64,000 bases of DNA from Halicephalobus mephisto (taxonomy: Eukaryota; Nematoda; Chromadorea; Rhabditida; Panagrolaimidae). This document shows positions 44,611-55,917 of the stretch, piece by piece. The notes under the pieces are model-generated. The model ran no database searches and was not told the origin of the DNA. It was given only the letters and a program-made list of their open reading frames with translations. Both the position numbers and the translations under genes were made by a program. The DNA is taken from contig SWDT01000098.1 in assembly GCA_009193035.1 (NCBI GenBank), positions 1 through 64,000 on the forward strand. The letters run 5' to 3'. Position 1 is the stretch's first letter, and the number at the start of each line of letters is the position of its first letter.

Positions 44611-46130
44611 ATGCCTGAGACCAGCTTGAAGGATGTCTTGAAGCTCACCATCATCAGTTTCACACTTTCTCTTTCCTGTAACTTCCAATATGGGTTCTCT
44701 TCGACCTATCTGAACACTCCGGTCGATGAATTTAAGAACTTCATCAATGAGTCCCTCAACAAGAGAAGGGTGGTCATGACAGAGTCGACTTACGATTGGA
44801 TCTGGAATCTGATCGCGAACATCTGGTTCGTCGGATTTTTCTTCGGGATCTGGTTGAGTCCCCTCCTCAACGACCGATTCGGACGAAAAGTGGGATTCAT
44901 TTCAATGAACGGCCTAAGTCTCATTGCCTCAGGTCTCCGGTTCCTGGCTATTTTGGTGTATTCCCCAGAGCTGCTCTTCACAGGGAGACTTCTAGCCTCG
45001 ATTTCCACGGCCGTCACCTATCAGAGTCTGATTCTCTACCTTCAGGAGTGCTCCCCAACAAAGTACCGAGGAGTCATGAGCTTCACGAGCGAGATATCCT
45101 ATGCCACCATGTCTCTACTTGGGATGTTTCTTGGAATGGATTCGATTTTCGGGAAAAATCTAAAGCTACTCGTCGGATTCGCTATCATTCCTTCAACGCT
45201 TGCTCTGGTTGTCCTCTTCCCGATGCCAGAGACTCCCAAGTTCCTCTACATAGTCAAAAACAACCCAAAAGCTGCTGCTAAATCGATCCAGTTTTACCAC
45301 GGATCCTCGGCTGATGTGGATTCCGTCCTGCACGAAATCGCCCGAGAAGCAGAGGAGGACAGTCAAGCGAATTCTTCCATCAAGGAAATCTTCACGACCC
45401 CTTATTTGAGGAAGGCTCTCCTGCTTTCTTGCTTGGCCCTCCAAAACACCGTAGCCCTGTGGGCACTTCTTCTGAGTTCCACTGATTTCCTCAAACATGC
45501 GGATTTAAAGTCAGATATTGCCGAGTGGTCCTCGACCGGGATGGCCTTGGCCTATGTCATCGGGACAATCTCCGGCTCTACGTGTGTCGAAAAGTTCGGA
45601 AGAAGACCGATGATTCTGTTCTTCTCTACAGCCAACACTCTCTGCATCGTCTTCTACGTCGTCTTTGCCGCTTTCCAACCTTGGATAAACTTTCTACAAT
45701 ACGGCTGTCTCGTTTGCTTCCTCCTGTACGGGTTCACCTACGGGTAGGTTTACTGTAACTGGTTCACCGAATTCCTTCAACTAATTCCAGATTCGGTGTG
45801 GGACCAATAACCTGGTTCATCTCCGCAGAACTCGTCCCTCAAAGACACAGGTCCCTCGTTCAAAGCCTCTGCTATGCAATCAACACGATCATGGTGGTCA
45901 TTTCGACTTTCACAATCCTCCCTCTGTTCTCAGCCATTAAAGCCTATGCCTTCGTTGCGCTGTATGTCATCCCAAGCTGCTTCTCCCTCGTCTACCTCTT
46001 TGCTCAGCTCCCCGAGACCAAAGGTAGAGAGATTTACGAGATTGTGTCTGAGCTCAAGGGCAAATCCGGATCCTCAAGGGATTCTACAACTGACTCTGCA
46101 AGTTCAGACATAACCAAAAATCAAATGTAA
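44611..46130 (+). CDS. Sugar-transporter-like MFS protein (SLC2/GLUT family)
   Basis: Exons 44611-45743 and 45791-46130 join in phase through a 47-bp intron to 490 residues, the usual length of a 12-span GLUT-type carrier. Hallmarks are LNDRFGRKVGF after helix 2, GRLLASISTAVTY in helix 4, PTKYRGVMS, the PETPKFL segment after helix 6, VEKFGRRPMIL after helix 8, and PETKGREIYE after helix 12. These are the facilitative sugar-transporter signatures. The substrate cannot be read from the sequence, because the QLS and helix-10 sugar motifs are not clearly kept; glucose, another polyol or urate are all possible. The Ser-rich tail is cytosolic. Its stop is 29 bp from that of the MSP-domain gene on the other strand. 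Confidence 0.9.
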
Positions 46131-46141
46131 TCGCATGTACT

Positions 46142-46147
46142 TTTATT
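46142..46147 (-). terminator. Polyadenylation signal of the MSP-domain gene
   Basis: TTTATT on the plus strand, AATAAA on the minus, 12 bp past the stop at 46160. It lies in the 29-bp gap between two convergent stop codons, so the 3' UTR of at least one gene must overlap the other transcript. Confidence 0.55.
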
Positions 46148-46159
46148 CAGTCAAACAAA

Positions 46160-46489
46160 TTACTCAGCTTTCACAGGAATAATAACTTCTCCCTGAGGAG
46201 ATCCAGTCTTGAAGGGGGTTTGGGGATCAGTGGCGTCAGTGGGGACTTCGACAAATTGGACAACCATCTTGTCTTCCTTGGGCGGTCCGGCCAGACGGAT
46301 GATATCCAGAGCAGCAGAGGCTTCAGGTTCCACAAATCCAAAGACGGGGTTGACACGGTACTCGTTGTTGTTCGAGGACTTGACCTTGAACGCAAGACGG
46401 GTGGCTCCAGAGTTGGTTAGTTGATGACTAGAGGTTCCTCCTCCGGCTGCGACCTGGACGGCTTGGGGGGCTACAGTGAGGATGGTCAT
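46160..46489 (-). CDS. MSP-domain small sperm-type protein (SSP-like), 109 residues
   Basis: A single exon from ATG 46489 gives 109 residues, the standard length of nematode SSP-class MSP-domain proteins. The sequence has the domain's landmarks: SSHQLTNSGATRLAFKVKSS, YRVNPVFGFVEP, LAGPPKEDKMVVQF, and a DATDPQTPFK segment. MSP domains form immunoglobulin-like seven-strand sandwiches. In nematodes the small single-domain SSP and MSD members are mainly made in sperm, where true MSP drives amoeboid crawling. Expression in sperm here is inference. This gene is the best single evidence that the DNA is from a nematode. A longer frame to 46528 begins with TTG and was not used. Confidence 0.93.
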   Translation of the reverse strand: MTILTVAPQAVQVAAGGGTSSHQLTNSGATRLAFKVKSSNNNEYRVNPVFGFVEPEASAALDIIRLAGPPKEDKMVVQFVEVPTDATDPQTPFKTGSPQGEVIIPVKAE

Positions 46490-49400
46490 CTTGGTTGGGA
46501 ACAGGAATTCCGTCGAGAGATGACTCAAGGCAAATGACTCGATTTCCCTGGACAGTCAGTCTTAGAACCCACGGGAATTAGCATAGACCAGTTGTGTTCG
46601 GAACTTGAGTGACTCGAGAATGGGCCTCAGATAAGCGGATGTTTACCTGAATAAAATCACAAGAATAGTAGGGCTGTAAGACCAGGAACAAAATAAATAC
46701 ATGTGAACTCGTCCGCAGTCTCTCCAGGCATGGCGCCTGGTTACGAACTCGCTCTGGTCTGAATGTCCCTGTCCGGTTCGGGTTGGTGTTCTGAACAACT
46801 CGCCAAACTGAACCACTCTTCAACAAGGCCTATTTCCAACCCTAGAAGGTTCTGGAACTCCAGACGAGGGATTTCTCTTCACATGGTGATGCTGCCAAAC
46901 ATTACGAAGAGGACCTTCCACACAGCTGACGTCATCAATTTTGTAATTAAGTCATCTGCTAATCTCAAAAAGCAAAACTTTCCTCTAATCTATCTTATTT
47001 ATGCTAAACTTAATTCACCAACCAGATTACTCATTCATCTGTGTTATTTAAAATTGCTGTATGCTTTATTTCACTTCTTTCGAAATATATACTTTCGCTT
47101 TCAAATAAACTCCGGAAAAACCTCACCAACTCCATAAATCCGATCCCTCAAAGTTTTCTGAACTTTGTGAACCACATTCAAAGAAATCCGTAATCAATTT
47201 GTTTTCTGGAGGATCTGTTCGGTATTTTCCTAGAGACTTCTGAGAGCTAAAATAATGTATAAATGTCAAGGAAGTACTCGGACTTGTGCTTTGATCTAAA
47301 ATAAAAACAAGTCCTTTGGGAAGTGAATTCATGGGTAATTTAAATTTTATTTTTAGTCAAAATCATGGTTTGAATCCTGTCGTCTCCAGGAACATTATGG
47401 AATAAGAATAACAATTGAACGTAATAACGACCCTTGGACCGAGTCCCAGGATGAACAACTCCAATCGGCTGAGTAGGACTTGGTTTTTCAAATTAACTCT
47501 GTTTTCTGGTGACTTTGGAAATTGAAGCGAAAGATGCAAAGTTGTAAATTCCGTAGTGAAAAGGTCAAGCAGCTCTCTAAATTGATTGGCCTTCCTAACA
47601 AGCATAATTAGTCTCGTTTTCACAATACAGTTTATTCAGAAGTCAATGTTGTTGTCCCAAGGGAATTTACCGGCATAAAACGAAATTACTGCTTACAAAC
47701 TTAGTAATTTCTCTCATTGACATTCTCAATCATATGCATTTACAATTGCATAAAGAAACCCTGGATCCAAAATAAGCAAGCATTTCATATTCTATTATTG
47801 ACCTTAAAAGTTAGTTTTTGATCACAAGTCTCCCGGTTTCTATTTTCAGCTGAACTTTATTCCACCTCGGCTTTCTGGAAGACAGGCAAACAACCGAAAA
47901 ATGCCCTTACGAAACATTCCTCGGGTCCTATTATTCACACCCTCGCTGTTCTTTGCCCTTTTAATTCCGAAGAAAAATGTTTTCGGATTTTGGAGATATC
48001 GTCAGCGGCTTCTCATTAACTTTCGAGATTCGCGAGAAGACTAGCAATTAATTTTGCTTTGTTGTTGCTAGTCTTCCCCTGAGGCATTGGCTCAAACGTT
48101 TTTCAATTTCCGGATTCTTTCATTTCAATCTTTTCCACTTTTCGATTTTTGTCCAATTTTGTGGATTACGCGAATTTGTTAACTTAGAATTTCTCCGTCT
48201 GATAACATTTCACCCTTAGGACTGGCTCTTCGTCCCGGGCCTGCGTGCCGGGATAGACTTTCGGCTCTTTCCAAATTCCTTGTTTTCTTCCTGGAAGAGT
48301 CAACAAGAGAATGATGAATCTAGTCGTTGATAGCTGTTCTTGGAACGGCCGGACTTGCCTCGGCGAGATGATTACGGCATCAATCTACCGCTCGAATTTC
48401 TGTTTTCTTACTATAATCCCACAACAGACAACTTTCGTCAAAATGAACTTTTGAACTGAGCTGTAGCTTGTTTGGTGGCTTATCGGATGCTTATTTAAAA
48501 TCTAGACGGAATTTTCTTATTAAATGTTCTTCTCGAGCGAGAAAAGCGGATAAATGCGAGGAATTTCATATATCACACATTGAGAAAACGTAAGAGAACT
48601 TCTAGAGATCTTGGTCATTTCAAAAGTGTTCATTTCCCGCGTCAACGTTACTAATTTTAGCAATTTTGTGTAATTAGATAAACTCTTTGCACTGATTTCA
48701 GCTCCCTAATTCGGTTTTGGAGAAAATAATTAACAAACTTGGATTTACGGCCTTCATGAGTTATCTAGATCCAAAAGAACGTTTGGCAAATGAATTACTC
48801 ATTCTTAGTGTTCTTCCAAAAACCTTTGACTTGATATGTGACTATTCCAAGAAACCACTTCAATTAAGGTTATTGTCCTTGTCAATTCTGTCCCCCCTTG
48901 AGATAAGAAACCCTCCAAGCTGATCTATGATGACAGACTTGATCTGGAATACTAGACTTGGCCTTCAGGTTTGTTTTCTCCCGAACTTTCTGTCTGTCAA
49001 GGAGAACTAGAGCCGCTAATTTAGTTAATTCGCCACACATCCCGTCAAGTATTCTCCGCGAGCTTAAATTTTATTTTCATAAGTCCAAAAAGAGGAATTG
49101 CGTGTTTTCAAGCGTGTTCCTGGTCCAGGTTTTCGCTTGGATTGACTAAGATGCTGTTCAAAGGCTTTCTCCTGACTTCTCCTCCATTTTCTGTCTGAGG
49201 GGCTTTTCAGCTATTCATTCGAAGTGACTTCATCCAACTCAGTTATTCTGGGATTAATTTTGGGATGTTTGACATGTTTGGGAACTTATCGGAGATGTAT
49301 AGCACTTATAATTTAGCTATTTAAGTTCTTCCAAAGCTCTTTGCTGAGTAACTACACGTACTTAATATCATAATTAGTTTGTTCCCATCTATAATCCCGT

Positions 49401-49665
49401 CATAATTAGAAATCTATCCATTTGGCTAATTTCGTCATCGTTTCCACCTCATTTCCAAAGTAATTTTTGCTAGATTTGATGTCTGATTTGCATGTTTTTA
49501 AATCATGTGCCAGAACCACCTCAAAGAATTCAATTGAATCGCTCAATCGGACATAATTTTCCGGGCCAAGAAATAAAAACAAAACTTCCTTCTGCTCGTG
49601 ATTTTCCGTTTTTGAGATCAATTGTCGGTTCCAAATTCGTGTTTTTAGCTTCTGATGAGTAGGGG
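46490..49665. other. Long intergenic region before the globin gene
   Basis: About 3.2 kb. Short frames (46763-47137, 47363-47623, 48717-48923, 48958-49149) have no recognisable domain. It contains a perfect TGACGTCA palindrome at 46927-46934, a 12-bp perfect hairpin at 48036-48076 and a GC-richer patch near 48220-48300. These fit promoter or enhancer DNA of the globin gene, but nothing decisive is visible. Confidence 0.45.
48036..48076. repeat. Perfect 12-bp inverted repeat (hairpin)
   Basis: GAAGACTAGCAA (48036-48047) and its exact complement TTGCTAGTCTTC (48065-48076) are separated by a 17-nt loop. The outer flanks do not pair. Possible RNA hairpin or cruciform; function unknown. Confidence 0.6.
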
Positions 49666-50733
49666 ATGAAAGTGATGGAGCCCGGGTTTCGACGGACTCA
49701 AAGTCTCCGGTATCCTCGAGGAATCTCCAGTACGACTGCGAATGGCATCAAACGGGCGAGACCGAGCTTCAGAAGCAAGTCTTCCCGGGGTCGTCCCGAT
49801 GGAGGGTCGAGTTCCCTGTCGAGGATGACCTTCACACAGAGACAGGCCTTGATTTCGTCCTGGAGAATTCTCAAGTCTCAGGCCTCTTCCCTCATGCGGA
49901 AAATTCTGACGGATTTGGAAACAGCTTCGCCAAAAGTCAAAGATGTAAGTGTTTGGTCTTCAGTCACGAGAAAAGAACGGTTTTAGATCTTTTACAAAGC
50001 AGCTCTCGTCGACTGTTTCGTCAACAAGGAACCCAAACGGGGTTCGACTATGGATGAGCATATCAAGCTGTTCGTCCAATTCTTTGATGACTTGATCAAC
50101 ATCATCGACGACGAGTCTTCGGCGATCTCGATGATCAAGCAGGTCGGTCAGCACCACGCCATTCTGAACCAGACGTGTGGCTTCCACAGCGATATCTGGG
50201 AACAGCTGGGGGAGATTGCGATGGAGAGGATCTCCCAGTCAGATGCCGTCGCCAAGGTAAGGGAAGCAGGAAGGGCCTGGAGGTGTCTCATTGCCTTCGT
50301 GACCGACGAACTCAGATGTGGTTTTGACGGGGAAGCCCGAGTGTACTCAAGGTGAGTGTTTTTCGTTCACATAAACGGACCATGGTTCTCGTTACGTTTT
50401 CAAGTTTCGAAACCGAGAACCCAACCACGCACATAATTCCCACTCTTTCATTCAATTTCACAAAAGATTGATTGGACTAGAATCTAGTTTAGACCTCTAG
50501 GTTGTATCCAATTATGGTCATGTATTCTTTACAAGGCCACTCCCTAATTTCTCTGAGTTCCCTCACAGTAGAGTAGTCGCACCTCTCCAGAAGGACAATA
50601 CCTCTCGCTTTTAAGTTCCCAATGTTGCAGAAGAAACTCGACGGAGCAAGGGCCGGAAGACGACAACGACGAGCTCCTGAAAAAGCTCCAACAGATCAGA
50701 CTTGATTATACATCCACGGTTCCAATGGAATAA
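49666..50733 (+). CDS. Nematode-type globin, 248 residues
   Basis: Exons 49666-49944, 49987-50351 and 50631-50733 join in phase. A basic Ser/Arg-rich N-terminal extension of ~54 residues precedes the A helix (MTFTQRQALISSWRILKSQA). His118 in MDEHIKLF is the likely distal E7 residue, and His150 in GQHHAIL the proximal F8 haem ligand. They are followed by QTCGFHSDIWEQLGEIAMER and the helix EAGRAWRCLIAFVTDELR. The latter is characteristic of the large nematode glb family, whose members bind oxygen or act as redox and gas sensors, often in neurons. A Glu/Asp-rich C-terminal tail comes from exon 3. The residues needed for haem binding are present. AATAAA at 50784 lies 31 bp from the convergent SDR stop. 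Confidence 0.88.
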
Positions 50734-50814
50734 TCTCTAGAATGCAGAATGTATATTTGGAAACCTCATTGCTTATTTAGTCGAATAAAGATAAAAATCT
50801 CTTAAGAAAGCTTG

Positions 50815-52423
50815 TCAGTATGACAAATCGTCCCCGGTTTCGTTCAGAAACCTTCCCGAATCCTCGATGGTCAGATTCGAGATGACGGAAATGATGGAAT
50901 TTGCACTTTGACTCGGAGACAGAGGCGCTGAAGGACCCCCAATGTTGGTCCTCGTCCAGGAGGGGGCAATGGCGACCGTGAGTATCCTGTTCTTTTTCTC
51001 CATCGAAGCTAAACTCGCAGTGAAGTTGTTCAAGGCAGCTTTGGACATTCCGTAGACGATATTCCCTGTGGACAGAATATGTTGAGATCTGATTGCGGAG
51101 GTAGAGCCGACAGAGGAACTAATGTTGATCACCGTCGCCATGTCCTCCTTTCTGGCTGCCGTCCTCAACAGAGGCAACATTAACTGAAACCAGAGCATTC
51201 ATAAAATTGAAATAACACCCATAAACCAGAAACATTTAGTTTTTTTTGGACTCAAACACAATCAAGTCCATCGTACATTTGTCTGTAAAATCTGTGTGTA
51301 AAAGTTCAGAAAAATAACATGGTTAATGGTACTCTTTACTTTCGAGTGCTATATTTCTCAAAAATTCAAGACTCGGAGAAATCCCTCCAATGTCTAATCA
51401 ATGCTGATCGATATCCCGACAACACCTTAGCTCATCTCTTCTTTTACGTCCCTATGGAAGTGATCGGAAAAAGTACAACTGTGGTTATTCCGAGAACGTT
51501 TGCAATTCTGAGAATAGCTGTTTTCCATATCAATTTAAAGGAAGTGAACTTTAAAAATAAATTTAATTCGATTAAGAATGAAGAGAACCCCCGTTTTGCT
51601 GACAAAAATATAATGATTTATACTTTGTTTGGAATCATAATGACCAGTTGTCGTTCTTTTAGGAGCACTTTTGCGCAATAACAAAGAAATCTATAACGCA
51701 GCGACTGGTCAAAAGTTCAACGAGACTATTTCGTGCGGTCGAATATGAACGTGAGAAACTGATTTCAGAGCTCATAGAGAACCATTTTCGGGCAGCATAG
51801 AGTGAAACAGTATGTCCCGACACAAGACCGGCATAGTTTTTGTAACTCACCCTAGAAACAATCACGGGGCCAATCGCGTTGACGTCGAAATGCCGCCAGT
51901 AACTTGACCTGTTCGGGGTTGAAAAGTCCGATCCCGTCTGAAATAGGCTGACCAATCTACGGACATAATCTGGTCTTGTGCTTTTGCCCCATTGTCCTCT
52001 ACAACAGCAAAATAAACACAATTTGTGTCATTTTCGTGTACTGGACAAAAATGATGACGGGAGCACAGGAAACACAAAACTTACCATTTCCAGAATACCG
52101 GCATTATTAATCAGGAGGTTCAGCCCTTCGTCGTGGATTTCAAACTCCATCTCTTTGACGGCTAATTGAATGGACAAGTCGTTCTGCACATCCAACTTGA
52201 TCACCTTTATTTTGCAGTGGAGTTTCGAGAGACGAACGAGTTCCTACAACACAGCGAATTAATTACAACAGTTTTATTGAATGAAACCGACCGGGGCTTC
52301 CTCTATCTTCCTGCACCCCGCGTAGACCCGTTCCACTTGGTCCATGTCTGCCAATTTCTTCACTAAAGCGAGTCCCAGTCCCCTACTAGCCCCCGTAACC
52401 AAGATATTACCGCAGATCAGCAT
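50815..52423 (-). CDS. Short-chain dehydrogenase/reductase (sniffer/carbonyl-reductase-like)
   Basis: Exons 52423-52292, 52243-52085, 51937-51851 and 51183-50815 join in phase to 248 residues, a classical SDR length. The first exon carries the NAD(P)-binding glycine motif TGASRGLG (residues 10-17). Exon 2 ends in LLINNAGILEM, exon 3 has FDVNAIGPVIV, and exon 4 has the catalytic Ser in INISSSVGS and the YGMSK Tyr170/Lys174 pair. The layout and C-terminal GRFLNETGDDLSY match the sniffer-like carbonyl reductases that are abundant in nematodes. Likely role: cytosolic NADPH-dependent reduction of reactive carbonyls; substrate unknown. The last intron (51184-51850) is unusually long at 667 bp for this window. 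The gene follows OSGEP in the same direction after a 230-bp gap. Confidence 0.91.
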
Positions 52424-52653
52424 CTCCGATTAGATCAAGTCGAATCATTCCAGTCTCGCAAGATACAACGAAAAATATAAATTCCGAGGGCATTTCACAA
52501 CAGAGCACCAATTGGCTCCGGTATGTAACCCCTTCTTCCCGCCTCAATTCTATTTCTGCAAGGCGGAGACACAAACACCGCTCAGTGTGCTTTGTGTGAA
52601 CACAGAAACTACACCGGACAAAATTGTATTCAAACATAATCAAGCAAGTAGCA

Positions 52654-53843
52654 TTAACATTTGAAAGTGGAATCTTCCCGCCAGACCACATCCACGTCAT
52701 CCGTCCGATACCTTTGGGTGTAGGCAGCTCCGGTGTAGGGATCTGTATGGACTCCGTATTTGTACATTAAAGCAGCGGTGTGGGCAACCATAGCGCCGTT
52801 GTCGATACAGTAACGACTGTCTGTGGCCCCCAGAGTGGCGCCTCGTTCCTGGCACATCTTCTCCATCATTTCCTGGAGCCTCTTGTTGCAGCCCACTCCT
52901 CCAACAACCAGTACAGTATCCAGTTTGGCCACTGCCAGAGCTCTCTCTGTTGTTTCAATCATCATGGCAAAAATCGTTTCCTAAAACGTCAGAGAAATCG
53001 TAAATAGTCTTTCGTGCAGGAACAAATATTAAAACGTACTTGGAGAGACATGCAGAGATCAGCTTTGGAATAAGTTGTGTTTTTCCCGTTCATCAACTGT
53101 TTTGCCTGAGCCGTGATTTGAGTTAAAATTCCACTGAATGACATGTCCATTCCTTTGACTGAATAACTCAACGGAAAGAGCTTCTTTCCTTCTTTGGCTA
53201 ATTGTTCGACGTTGTAACCAGGACAAGGTTCGTTCGGCAACTTCAGAACCCTCGCCAGTCTGTCGATGCAATTACCCGCAGCAATGTCCAGAGTTTCTCC
53301 GAGAATATAGTATTTCTTCCTCGCATAAGTTAGAATCTATAATCCGTCGTTTGTACTCCACATTTACGAAACGGTTACGTACCTGTGTATTTCCCCCACT
53401 AACATAGAGAATCACAGGGTTCTTTGAGCGAGTGATGGACCTTCCCATCTCGACGTGAGCAACACAGTGATTCACTGGAACCAGTGGGACTCCTAGAGTC
53501 ATAGCAAGCACCTGAGCAGCCACAGTTCCAGCTTGCAGAGGAGCTCCCATCCCTGGGCCTTTCGTGTAAGCGACAGCGGTGATCTCTGATCCATCCTAAA
53601 GAGTGACTCGTCCATATATCAAAACCAAAGAAATCAACCTACTTTGACTCCGGCTTGCTCTAAGGCATCACTGATGAGATCTGGAAGAATCCTCTGATGA
53701 TGACGAGCAACTTCGGTCGGTCTGAATCCCTCACCGGGAAGTCCATGGAAAGTGGCTCTCGTGTTCGCAATCAATTTAGTATCTGTGACGATGCCCACAC
53801 CGACCTTATTCGCACTACTTTCGATTCCGACGATCGTCTGCAT
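52654..53843 (-). CDS. OSGEP: tRNA N6-threonylcarbamoyladenosine synthase subunit, Kae1/OSGEP
   Basis: Exons 53843-53643, 53595-53383, 53336-53040 and 52980-52654 join in phase to 345 residues (human OSGEP has 335). As the catalytic subunit of the KEOPS complex it transfers threonylcarbamoyl to A37 of tRNAs that read ANN codons. ASKHA-fold landmarks are [24 protein letters not shown], the metal-binding HCVAHVEMG (His110 and His114), [32 protein letters not shown] and [11 protein letters not shown]. The absence of a mitochondrial presequence separates it from the OSGEPL1/Qri7 paralogue. The ATG lies ~90 bp from the left arm of the inverted-repeat element at 53.9 kb, which occupies the shared upstream region with the MADF gene. 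Confidence 0.95.
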
Positions 53844-53934
53844 CGTCCCGGAAACCCAGATGCAACAAAAACAACAATTCCAACAATAAAATCAAGAAAA
53901 TTGCGAATTATTCACGTACCATGGAATCATTTCC

Positions 53935-54265
53935 TTTCAAGCAACGACATGGATGGCGTTCGGAGAAAGAACGCCAAATCATCGGATTTAAATTATTTAA
54001 AACACCTTACTACCATATATTATTGATTTTGAATTTTTTTCTTTGTAGTTCTTGGCTGAGATGATTTAGACTCGATAATTTTCAATTAATTATATTTGTT
54101 GGAGAATTACATGATCACTAAAAATCAACTTAATTTATCTTCCCCGGTATGATTTTGTTAGTGGTATGTTTTCTGGTTGTATCAGGTTGAAACTTGGGAA
54201 GAATGAATAAACCGTTAAAACAAAAAACTGCTAGATAATTTTCAAAGCCACTGGTGGTTTTTCAC
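53935..54265 (+). repeat. Left arm of the 53.9-55.7 kb inverted-repeat element
   Basis: Inverted copy of about 55375-55735, with the strongest match at 53982-54020 and 54145-54262. Confidence 0.75.
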
Positions 54266-54499
54266 TTGACTAAAAGCCAAAATGAGTTGTATTATCATTG
54301 AACTGAAAAAATGACAAACTGTCTCAAAGGAAAGCAGGATTTCAGATGTTGATTATAGTTTTCTTAGAAAGATGTAGTGGTATCCATTGTTGTTTTCCCG
54401 TGTCGTTATCGTTTATTCTTTAAAGCAATTGAATTTTATATATAAATTTTGTGATCTGTAAACCGTAAATAGGACGACCGAAAAAAGTCTGATTGCATA

Positions 54500-55030
54500 A
54501 CGAAAGAAAGGACAGCAGCTTCATGGTCGAAGAAGGGACTTAACAAAAGAGAAGTTGTAGAATATGTTCAAGTTCCAGATTCTCCAGCTTTGGAGCCAAT
54601 CGCATCTCTTCCAATAATCGATTCAGAAGACGAGAATGGTAATTTGTAGATTTTCTTGCTTTTAATAACTGCTTGTTTTGGATAGTATAATACGAAAATC
54701 ACAATCCTCTCTCAATACTCGATCAGAATCTAGATATATAGCAACATTAAAAATTGCTCGGGCACAGAAAGAACTAAAACGACAGAAAGCCAGAATCACA
54801 CGAACACAGACGCGATTGCATAAGACGAAATAAACGAATTAATTCATCTGTTTCCTCGGTTTCTAAAGCTCTAGATCGACCTGCTTCCTGTTTGGGTTCC
54901 CATTCATCATTTTCTGACGATTTTCCTGATCAACCGAACTCTGTTGCACCTCACTCAATCTGGAATCTTCCTCTAAATAGATGTCTACGATTATCACCAT
55001 CAAAATCGAAACCGGAAACATTTTAAAAAC
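54500..55030 (+). pseudogene. Decayed coding fragments inside the inverted-repeat element
   Basis: Plus-strand segments read like protein: one at about 54500-54638 includes KREVVEYVQVPDSPALEP and an acidic end SEDEN, followed by a splice-like GTAATT. Another at about 54690-54833 is very basic with repeated R/K/Q (LKIARAQKELKRQKARI). A third at about 54840-55030 is Ser/Pro-rich. They do not join in one phase and contain stops. I do not recognise the family. They may be the remains of an element-encoded protein. Confidence 0.35.
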
Positions 55031-55374
55031 GTTTGGAATAAGATCAAAAGAAGTTGAGAGATAAATACGAATCTGATATTAGATTGTTTATGAACTCAAA
55101 GACAAATGATGGTTCGAGAATTTCTTCAGAAAACACTTTAAGAATGGTTGTTGAGGAGAATTTGATCAGACACCAGTACCAGTGAATTTCTTCCCAATCA
55201 AGTTCTTGCAAGTTTTAGAATTTAACAAAATTATACTAGAAAGATTCTCATAAATCCATCAACAAAGCAGCTCGAGAAAACTAAAAAGGTTGTTTAAACG
55301 GGATAATTTTCAATAACATTTTCGATTTTGAAAAAAGTGGCCGGTAAAAGCTGTAATATTCGCAATTTAAGTCT

Positions 55375-55735
55375 TTGCTTAAATAAAAAACCACCAGTGG
55401 CTTTGAAAATTATCTAGCAGTTTTTTGTTTTAATGAGTTATTCATCCTTCCCAAGTTTCAACCTGATACAACCAGAAAACATACCACTAACAAAATCATA
55501 TCAAGGAAAGTAAAATTGTATTGCTTTCCATTATTCGTGTGTTTTTGCACAAAATCTTTGTAATTGAGAATTATTAAGTCATATTTATGCATGTTAATAT
55601 TGACAAGGAAAAAACGAAAAAACTGTAATTTAAAATCGATAATATATGGCAGTAATGTGTTTTAAATAATTTAAATCCGATGGTTTCCCATCCCTTCCTC
55701 AAACGCCATTCATATCGCCAATGTTTGAATAGTGT
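55375..55735 (-). repeat. Right arm of the 53.9-55.7 kb inverted-repeat element
   Basis: Inverted copy of about 53935-54265. Its outer end is about 180 bp from the MADF start codon. Confidence 0.75.
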
Positions 55736-55917
55736 TCACGTCATGTCAAAAGGAGAGACCTTGGTTTGGAACGTTGCCAAGTGGTGTCCCGCCGCGAAAA
55801 AATAGCAGCGTTGAAAAGGAAAAGTTGAACTCTGAATCGATTGAGTCTTTGTTCACCATTATTACTAATATTTTATAATTATTTTTCCGACTACTGGTCA
55901 TCTAGGGCAGCTACACG

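Larger units (their letters stand above)
53935..55735. mobile_element. Long-terminal-inverted-repeat element between OSGEP and the MADF gene
   Basis: Two arms of roughly 330 bp (about 53935-54265 and 55375-55735) are inverted copies. They are best conserved over ATCGGATTTAAATTATTTAA (outer part) and GCTAGATAATTTTCAAAGCC with the following GGTTTCAACCTGATACAACC-type segment (inner part), and more diverged between and at the tips. The 1.1 kb between arms has decayed coding fragments. No transposase motif was recognised and the exact ends and target duplication are unclear. The element fills the divergent promoter region of OSGEP and the MADF gene. Confidence 0.75.

Noticed and set aside
50815..53843. 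OSGEP and SDR as a nematode operon
   Set aside because: Same direction and a 230-bp gap, but there is no clear AATAAA after OSGEP, no U-rich spacer and no acceptor directly before the SDR ATG. Unproven.
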